The notes beneath the pieces were generated by a model that saw only the letters and a list, made by a program, of their open reading frames with translations, ran no database searches and was not told where the DNA came from. Positions 56,216 to 64,000 of a DNA stretch of 64,000 bases are shown in pieces. This DNA is from Cymodocea nodosa. Taxonomy: Eukaryota > Streptophyta > Magnoliopsida > Alismatales > Cymodoceaceae. The position numbers were made by a program, and so were the translations under genes. Within the stretch, counting starts at the first letter, position 1; each line of letters opens with the position of its first letter. The stretch is taken from assembly GCA_036874045.1 (NCBI GenBank), contig JAZBRI010000010.1:1818001-1882000 (forward strand). Direction: 5' to 3'.

Positions 56216-56249
56216 ATTTAGTAGAGACAAAAATTAACATGATACTACA

Positions 56250-56310
56250 CACCCTCATGGAGTTAAGGCATAACTCAACGGACTAAGTTTGTTGAGTTAA
56301 AAATTAACTC
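56250..56310. repeat. Inverted-repeat word island between gag and F-box (B)
   Basis: The plus strand reads CTCATGGAGTTA, ATAACTCAACGGACTAAG, TTTGTTGAGTTA and TTAACTCTAC in order, matching the island at 42455-42530 of A. Confidence 0.7.
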
Positions 56311-56385
56311 TACAATACTATAAAAAAATAAAAAAAATAAAAAAATATATATATACATATAGATAGTTGCTTCAGATATGCTGCT

Positions 56386-57670
56386 TCATTCAGCTGCCCT
56401 CCTAGAAGAGGTATCAATTTCATTAACTGTTCTATTGACAGGATTAGGTATAGCTTGTATTGGCAATCCTCTAGTAGGTCTAACTTCCATTGGTTCCTTC
56501 TGTCTAAGTGATATATTTCTATTCTGATTTTGACTTGCAGCATTTCCAAATATAAATTCTAAACGATTGTTTACTTCTTGGATTATCTTTTCTAATTTCT
56601 CTATTCTAGCTCCTTGTTCAATTAATACTTCATAACTTATGTTCTTCTCATTTATATTTTCTCCTCCTTGGAAATTGTTGTTTCTCCAAGATAAATTCGG
56701 GTGATTTCTCCAATTAGGATGATAAGAATTTCCCAAGTTATCTCTCTAGTTTCTAGCATAAATAATATCTAAGTCATTTATGTTTGCATTCTTTTCTACT
56801 AGCTTTTGATTTAATGATAACTCCTCTATTTTCTTTGTTAATTCATTTAATTTCACCTCAAGCATAGTATTGGAATCTATTTCATGCATTCCTCTTGGCA
56901 ATATTCTTTTATCTACAATAGCTTCAACTGAATTTTCCCACTATGCAGTTCTTTTTGCAAAATTCTCTAAATATGCCCATGCTTCTTCACTACATAATTT
57001 TAAAAATCCATTTTGACAAGTAGATTCTAATAAAGATTTCGTTGAAACATCTATGCCTTCATAAATTATACCTATTAATTGTGCTCTACTCATTGCATGA
57101 TGTGGACATTAAGTCAGTAAATCTTTAAATCTTTCAAAATATTTCCAGAATGATTCACCCTATTTTTGGCTACACATTAATATTTCTTTCTTCTTTTTAA
57201 TCATTTGATGTGTTGGATAATATTTTTCCAGAAAAACAGAGCAAAATTCAGTCCATGTAGAAATTGAATTAGGTGACAGAGTATATAACTATCTCTTAGC
57301 TGTGTCTTTTAAAGAAAAAGGGATATATCTAAGTTTAATAGCATCTATACTCATGTTCGGCATTTTCATCATTTGACAAACTTCGTTAAATTCTCTAAGG
57401 AAATATTAGGCATCCTCTCTTTCTAATCCATGAAAATGTGGTAATTGACTGATATAATTAGATTTCAGTTCAAACATATCTCCCTCAAAGTTTGGCAATC
57501 GAATACATGAAGGTTCATCAACTAATTTAGGATACAGAATCACTCCTAATGGTTTTTCTATTGGAGCAACCATCTCTACGTTCTCTTTTAAAGAAAGGTT
57601 AGCTACACCCCAAAGAATTTCGTTAAAGTTCAGTTCAGAAAATTTTTCAGTACTCCTCTACAATGAAAAT
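56386..57670 (-). pseudogene. Relocated Athila Gag domain (B), 3' of integrase
   Basis: It has the same domain series as in A. FEGD, FHGLE, KLRYIPF and CQNGFLKLCSEEAW lead to GNSYHPNWRNHPNLSW and a coiled-coil tail (ARIEKLEKIIQEVNNRLEF) ending in RRAAE at the stop codon at 56386. In-frame stops occur before the last 116 residues (for example near 56748), so no full protein can be made. As in A, it lacks the zinc knuckle, which sits in the 5' frame at 63266. The matching order in two copies shows that the relocation predates their split. Confidence 0.85.
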
Positions 57671-58699
57671 TCCTAGGTAGGTGTTCTTACTAATCGTTTA
57701 GTGCTTAGAGAATGAGTCCATGTGCTCATAAATAAATAGCAGAAGATTAATTACATATTAGTCTGAAGATTTCCATTCTATAAATATTTGTTGTCGGATG
57801 AAGTTGAATCAGCTGCTTCTCCTTCCAGTTCCTCCAAAGCATTCTCCTTTCTTTTAAAAGTGCTAGTAACTCGTAAATAACATTCTGTTTTATATATATA
57901 CTGTGCATCCATAAAGTGAATAAATCTCATTGCAAGAACGTGGCTTGCAACATGCATCGTGGTTCTTGTTTATATAGGTACGTGTACCACTACTAATTTC
58001 AAATTTTGGTAGCTGCTAAACCGACGAAGTTTCGTTTGTGGTTAAAAGAATAACTGTTCTGCTTAATCCACGAACTAACCTCGTTGAGTTACAGAAAACT
58101 CAACAGAATACAGTCGGTTACTATTGCTAACTCCACGGACTAACTTAGTTGAGTTACAGATAACTCAACAGAGTGACTTTATATTATATTACTATCCTCG
58201 TGGAGTTACGGTTAACTCAACGAACTTACTTCGTTGAGTTAACACTTGGCAACATCTAAGTTTTACTCTCGTAAGTTTCTCTCTGTTCCTTTTTTTTTTT
58301 TTCATTCTGCTAACTGTAATAAAGTTAAATCTATGTCATTAATGCATCATTTTGATTAAAATTCATTTAAATCTAAATCTTATATAAAGATTTAACTCGT
58401 AGGTCATTTTATGTTATGCAAAATTTACATTTTACCTTATAACATGTAGAAATTTTTAAGCAGTTATCCTATCATTCCGCAAATTGTAAATCTATTACAT
58501 ATTCATTCATAAAGTTTCACAATAACATAATATTTAATAAATTCCTTTCATTTCACATCCAAAACACGTATGAAAATTGCATCTGAAAAATTTACATTCG
58601 TTAATATGAATCAATTACATTAAAAGTACATCATACAATTTTATACAATTTTACACAAGTAGACGAACAATACAATTTAATCTCTATGTCTATTTCTAA
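57671..58699 (-). other. Athila B spacer between the envelope-position ORF and gag
   Basis: No gene is seen. Word islands lie at 58072-58245, including three successive pairs of GTTGAGTTA and TAACTCAAC. A TATA box (minus strand TATATATAAA, 57888-57898) lies between the islands and gag. The site near 57960 is the empty counterpart of the solo LTR insertion in A. Confidence 0.65.
57888..57898 (-). promoter_or_regulatory. TATA box upstream of the relocated gag (B)
   Basis: The minus strand reads TATATATATAAAAC at the place corresponding to 44080-44091 in A. A leader of about 200 bp separates it from the gag frame. Confidence 0.4.
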
Positions 58700-60855
58700 T
58701 TAAAGCTCTAATTGATTAATCCTCTCTACTGCTCCTATAATTCCTCTAGAAGGTACAGCTAGTTCTGCAGCTACAAAATTTTTGTATTCTTTCACTGAAA
58801 TGGTTCTTGATCTGATCATTTTTTATGTCCATTTAGTGAAATTGATACAGTCCACCGTTAGTAGTGGAATCAAATCTCCATAAAATAATTTCTTCTTCAC
58901 TATTTTCAGCTTGGAGATAAAAACTACAGACCAATTTATTTGGATCTTATTTACAACTTCATATGTGGCCCATTTGACAAATTGACTTAATTCTATGTCA
59001 TGGCCCTATCGTTGATAAACATTCTTAATCAGAATGTTAGCTACCATGTGTGCTTTACCATTTAAATGCTTCAATCTGTTTAATAATGGCACACTAGGAT
59101 TGATAGCTAAACAATCCTTAATTTGTTGTTCAGTCCATTCAACTGCAGTTGTATCTTCCAAAATTTTTGTTCTTTCATTCTTTAAACCAAAAATGTTGTG
59201 GAGAAGCTCTGGTGTTATCTGTACATCAGCTTCCTCCACATTTGAAATTAATCCTCCTTCTCCTTCTCTCAAATTTGCATAGAAACAGGGCACTAAATTT
59301 TCATATACTGCATGCCCTCTTTCTTGAGATATAAATTGCAATAGACCTTGGAATTCAAATAATTCTTTGATTTCTTGCATTCCATCCCAATTTACTGGTT
59401 TACTGTAAATAATGTCGTAACCCCTTATTTCTTGATATTTGGTATAAGCTTCCTGACTACAAAAATGTACTTCATACAAAATTATTGTTTCAATCGGGTC
59501 AGGAAGGTGGCTTTGTTGCTCTAGAGGGGTTTGCTCTTGCTCTTCCTCTTCTATAGGCTGCATTTGAATATTTTCTATAGATTCCTAAATTTCTATTTTT
59601 GTTTGTGGTGGTGAGCTGGCAGAACTCTCCACTCTGTCTTGAATTCTATCCATAAATTGCTGAAGAGTTTTTTGTTCTTTAGTGGAATCTGTGAAATTAT
59701 TTTTGTCTAAATGGCTTCTTTCAGCCTCTTCATTTTCTGCTCTTTCTTTTTCCTCCTAACTACCAATCTGTTTTGTTACTGTTCTTTCTGATTCTGTAAC
59801 AGATTGGGATGGAGTCACGAGCAATTCAGTTTCTGCCCTAATTTCTGTTTCTTCTTGTACAGGCTGTAGACTAATTTCAGCCTGATTTTCTTCTTTTCTT
59901 TGCTCCTCCTCAGAATCGGATAGTAGGTTAAAAAAAATCTGCTCCATAGGCCCGGTAAAAATTGGTACTTCAGATTTAATTTCCTCATATTCAGGCACTT
60001 TTTCTTTTCCTTTCTTTTTTCTGATTAGTTGTGTCTATTCTTTCTCTTCATCTTCTGAAATTAAATCTACAAAAATAGGCTCTACAGGCCTTCGAGCCAC
60101 AAGTACTACCTCTTCCTGTTTAACTTTTTTTATAACTATTGGTCTCGAAGGACCAGCTTCATCTCCTTTTGTAGTAGGTTTGGCAGCAGTTCTGGCAGTA
60201 GCTTCGTGATGCTGTTCCAATTTGATTTTATATTGGGCTTTCAACTTTTCTACAGCCCTCTTTTTGTAAAGTGCATTAAACACTAGGTGTGCTTTGGCCA
60301 TTGCCAAATCTTCTGATTCTCCTTGGTTCTTCCCAACTTGAGCCAGTTCTGCAAATTCTCTTATCTCTTCTTCAGTCGAAGGCCCCATCATTTCTACACG
60401 TGCCAATGGCTTAAATGGTGGAACTAAAGATCAGGCTGCTGCTCCTCAAGAACGGGTCTTCCAGTAGTCGACTCCTCTTATCCTTCAGTTGCCTCTTGTT
60501 GTTCCTGCCGCCATATTTCCCAACTTCCTCAACCAGCAATGCGTTTCTTAAACCACAATCTGGCTTTACGTTGAATTAGCTCTAGGGCTACTTCATTGTT
60601 TGGCCGGATTTTTCTTTCTTTGCTAACTGCAATTTCAATTGCTACTCTGATTCGTGTCTCCATTATATGGGGTATTTGTATACCACAATCTACTAATATT
60701 TTTCTTAATCAAAAAAGTTCAGATTCTACCTTCTGTAACTCTTTTTCTCTCGTTGTATTTCTGATCTTCTACCTCGTGTGCCATTCTTCAGATTCCTTCA
60801 GAAACTATGCAGTGTCAACTGCCTCTTCCCAAAATTCAAGTGTCATCTTCCTCAT
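58700..60855 (-). pseudogene. Envelope-position ORF of Athila B
   Basis: The frame is collinear with 46784-49051 in A, from MRKMTLEFWEEAVDT at 60855 to a stop at 58700. The better-preserved part (59006-59563) gives FCSQEAYTKYQEI, IIYSKPVNWDGMQ, LFEFQGLLQF, PELLHNIFGLKNE and LNGKAHMVANIL. Stops and frameshifts lie mainly in the N-terminal half (for example around 60430 and 60710). The C-terminal coiled coil of A is shortened by a stop. It has no membrane helix or signal peptide that I can see. Homology to the copia ORF at 21529 is strongest in the C-terminal third. Confidence 0.75.
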
Positions 60856-61449
60856 CGTGGAGTTACATAACAGCACAGAATGGCTCTGATTTCTATTGTT
60901 CTAGATTCTAAATGATTTCCCAGATAATGCCCCCAAAACCCTAGGTTTTAGTTTAAATAAGCCCTAAGTTTAGGCGGGTAATTGGGTCATTTTTCGAACC
61001 AACTATTACTATTATATCCGAGGTCTTAGCTACAATACTCCGTTGAGTTATAGTTAACTCAATGGAATAAGCTCGTTGACTAACTCAAGACTCAACGGAG
61101 TAAGCTCGTTGAGTTAAGCGTAACTCAACGGACTCCCCGTACAAGCAAATATAATAATAAAAATATTACAGAGAATAGTTTTTCTTTTTTTTTTACCGGT
61201 TTAACTAATACTATGTTTCGATCAAACCTAAATATTTTTTTTATATTTTTTTTTTTTTTCGGTTGAACCGATACTATGTTTCGGTAAAACCAACATTTTT
61301 TTTCTGAAAATTAATATACAATTTTTATGTTCCGGTCATACCGATGGATCCAATCGGTTGAACCGCAACGATTTTTATGTTTTATATATATTTTTAATGT
61401 TTTTTTTATTTTTTTATTTATATATATAAACATAAAAACTGATTTCTTA
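60856..61449 (-). other. Athila B spacer between integrase and the envelope-position ORF
   Basis: It contains AAACCCTAGG (about 60937) near the ORF, an inverted-word island at about 61036-61130, and two copies of the ATACTATGTTTCGG unit (about 61208 and 61272) embedded in T-runs. The layout equals that of A (49052-49630). No coding frame is supported. Confidence 0.65.
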
Positions 61450-62010
61450 CTAAGTAAAGCTCGAGTAGTCCTCTACTCTAACTTCTTCTATAATTCCAAA
61501 GGAGCTTTTTGGTGCTTTCAGAATAGGTTTAAGTCTTTGTCCATTTACTTTAAATATATTCTGATTTTTAGGATTTTCAATTTCAATAGCTCCATCAGGA
61601 TAAACATTTCGAACTATGTAAGGTCCTGCCCATCTAGATTTCAATTTTCCTGGATGGTTATGGAGTCTAGCCATATAAAGTTATACTTCTTGTCCTATTT
61701 CAAAGCTTTTTGGAATAATTTTTCTATCATGCCAAAATTTAATATTTTCTTTTTCTCTTACAGTCTTTGAATAAGCTTCATTTCTAAATTCTTCTAATTC
61801 AATTAATTGCATTTTTCTATTTTCAGCAGCTTGATTTAAATTAGTGTTCAAAGTTTTTAATGCCCAATAAGCTTTATGTTCTATTTCAGTAGGTAAATGA
61901 CAACTTTTTCCATATACTAGCCTAAAAGGTGACATACCTAAGCTCGTTTTATAAGTTCTATAAGCCCAAAGTGCATCTATCAATCTATTAGCCCAATCTA
62001 TTCTAGTAGG
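61450..62010 (-). pseudogene. Athila B integrase C-terminal remnant
   Basis: It begins at [20 protein letters not shown], in the last part of the integrase core. It continues through [26 protein letters not shown] and [16 protein letters not shown] to the C-terminal tail [19 protein letters not shown]. It ends at a clean stop (61450). Only one stop, near 61681, separates the two open parts. The catalytic residues and all of RT and RNase H are missing, because the element jumps from protease to this point. Confidence 0.85.
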
Positions 62011-63266
62011 ATTTAAGCCTTCTAATCCTAAAGATGCAAATATATCACTTGGCATAACATTTATACCTGCACCTAAGTCTATTAAGGTTCTTTCTAGAAT
62101 GGTATTTCCTATGGTGCATGATATAACAGGGATTCTAGGATCAGATAACTTTTAGGAATTTGTGGTAGAAATAGGGAACTATTTTGCTTAGCTAAAAAGA
62201 CCTTTCTAAAAACTTTTCACTCTCTTTTCTTAGTACATCAATCCTTCAGAAATTTAGCACAAGGTGGCATTTTCTACAATAGATCTAACAAAGGAATGTT
62301 AACTTGTACTTTTTCAAAAATTTCTCTGATTTTTTCTTATTTTCCAGGAATTGTTTGTTGTAATCTTTCAGGATAGGGTGCTAAAGATTTTGATTTCCAA
62401 GACTCTTTTTCTTTCAGTTGATTTGTTTGATCATTTTTAGCTTCATTCGCAGATTCAGATTGTTCTTTAGTGATTTCTAGATTTTCAGCTATTACATTTT
62501 CATTATCATTTTGATTTTTACTCTTATCCACCTTCATATCATTTTCATTTTGAGTTCTTGGTGGTATATCAGTTCCAGATCTTAATGTTACACATACATC
62601 TTCCAGATTTTCGTTACTTTCATGATGTTTTTGTATATCATTTTTGTGATTATGATCTTCAATTGTTTTTAGTTTTAAAGTGCATTCTTTAAATTCTCTT
62701 GCATTAGTATTTTTTATTTGCTGTATATTTTGCAAATTATGCAGGTTTAAAACATTATAATTTTCATTGTCCTGTTGCATAACTTGTATTTTCATTGCAT
62801 TTTAGTCTAATGCTTTTAATTTTGTTTACAAATCATCTAATTTCATTGCATTCAATTTTTGATCAATTTTCTTTATGTTTTTTTTAGTTTCGTAAATTAT
62901 ATCCTTTTTAGGTTCTGAATATGCTTCCTTAAAGTTTAATTGGTTGACTTCTTATTGTTGACACACAAAGTATTCCAGTTTGTCCAGATTTTGCTTTATA
63001 CTATGCTCCAGTCTATCATAGCTATCCTAAACTTCAGTGTCTCTCATCATATTACACATTCTATACTTACCATCAATTGGGTAAACTATAGGATTCTCAT
63101 ACTCGGCTCTATTATATTGAGGATAATTCATTTGTTATTCATGAGATCTAACCATCTGTAAACGTCTCAATTTCAATCAATCAGAAATGTCGTGTCCTTC
63201 AGAATTGCAGAATTCACATATGCTAATTACAGGTTTCAGAAATCTTTGAGCATAAGCATATGCCAT
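62011..63266 (-). pseudogene. Athila B 5' frame: zinc knuckle, spacer, protease start
   Basis: From the ATG at 63266 the frame holds the CCHC knuckle region (CEFCNSEGHDISD, the next residue replaced by a stop). A charged coiled-coil stretch follows (62337-62795 is open for 152 residues), then VTLRSGTDIPPR. The protease start follows, with [29 protein letters not shown] and IFASLGLEG, interrupted by a one-base deletion near 62153. There is no Gag domain before the knuckle. The protease is cut after LGLEGL, where integrase sequence follows directly. Confidence 0.8.
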
Positions 63267-63376
63267 ATTCTCAATTATAGAAGAAAACACACTAACTCTG
63301 GCTATTAAAATGAAACATCTCTAATAGTTGCTTATATCTATTCAATTCAATTCAATTTAGTTCAATTCAATTCAAT

Positions 63377-63394
63377 TCCCCGGCAACGGCGCCA
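63377..63394 (-). other. Athila B primer binding site (tRNA-Asp type)
   Basis: The minus strand reads TGGCGCCGTTGCCGGGGA, 7 bp inside the LTR end at 63402, followed by GAATT repeats (63343-63377). Confidence 0.88.
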
Positions 63395-63401
63395 TAAAAC
63401 T

Positions 63402-64000
63402 TGTTTGGGTTTTCCCAGCACTACACTAGAAAAACTTGGATTTGTTACTTCTGTTTTTACTTAGTTAATTTATATTCATGCCTATTCTTTCTTTTAGAAG
63501 TAAACAAACAACCTTTAATAAAATTTAGATATTAATTCCAATTTGTACTTTAACTGCAAGTGCACAGTGTCTATTGTATTAGTGTGCAAGTACAAGTCGA
63601 TCCCACAGGGAATTGCTGACGAACTTGAGAACTATTTGCTTATTAAAAATCAAATTTATATATTCAATAAGCTCTCCGTTGAATTACAACTAACTCAATG
63701 GACTAAGTTCGTTGAGTTATGGATAACTCAACGAACTAACCTCGTGGACTTAAGTTAACTCCACGAGCCTGACTTTTCTTTCTAATACTGCTATTTACAA
63801 AGGAATTCGGCCAACCATTAGGCGATTCCACAAGTTGTAAATAACATCAATTAAGCTCTTTAATGCTAGTTAACATTGGATTTATCATTAAGCAATACTA
63901 ACATTCAGATAATTCAAACAGTAACCATTAAAATCTTTAAGTCTTTTGAACGAACCAATTTCAGTAAACTGTAAAACTAAAATAAACATAAAACAATCAC
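63402..64000 (-). mobile_element. Athila element B: 5' LTR (partial, runs off the window)
   Basis: The plus strand starts TGTTTGGGTTTTCCCAGC, as at 51240, and stays collinear with 51240-51838 to the end of the window. I count about 18 mismatches in some 599 bp (about 3 percent), all but one of them transitions. Confidence 0.92.

Noticed and set aside
36984..63402. CRISPR-like or satellite interpretation of the many repeated words
   Set aside because: Spacing is irregular, units are imperfect and occur in both orientations inside LTRs and spacers of a plant genome. Neither a CRISPR array nor a tandem satellite fits.

Overview
This window is AT-rich nuclear DNA of a flowering plant, probably a eudicot. 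The evidence is plant Ty3/gypsy elements of the Athila type with a tRNA-Asp primer site, Ty1/copia elements of the SIRE/Maximus type, a hAT BED zinc-finger relic, plant-style TATA boxes and splice signals, and one recognisable host gene. All homology statements come from reading the sequence by eye; nothing was searched.

Layout. 1-600: first coding exon, 5' leader and promoter of a host gene on the minus strand, resembling heparan-alpha-glucosaminide N-acetyltransferase. 600-1735: intergenic. 1736-31490: about 30 kb of nested, broken LTR retrotransposons. At its centre two Athila 5' halves face each other (11114-15880 plus, 25837-30984 minus) around a 5'-truncated copia element (15881-25836). 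31491-36983: older DNA with simple repeats, a possible orphan promoter, copia, gypsy-like and hAT relics. 36984-51239: Athila element A (minus), cut in its RNase H by Athila element B (51240 to beyond 64000, minus). A also carries a copia-type solo LTR and a retroposon with a 5S rRNA-like head.

The main result is a chimeric Athila-type family. Four separate 5' ends in the window show a zinc-knuckle reading frame directly after the primer site, with no N-terminal Gag domain. In A and B the missing Gag domain lies 3' of integrase. Their order is LTR, primer site, zinc knuckle, protease, (RT/RNase H), integrase, an envelope-position ORF, Gag domain, F-box gene, spacer, polypurine tract, LTR. The F-box frame is uninterrupted in B and broken in A. 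The envelope-position ORF, about 1 kb of spacer and a block of LTR sequence are recognisably shared with the copia element nearby, so modules seem to have moved between the two superfamilies. Short inverted-repeat islands (TAACTCAACG / CGTTGAGTTA) sit at the joints between modules. Most coding frames are dead through nonsense changes, so these are old or passively copied elements. Only the host exon and the F-box frame of B look intact.
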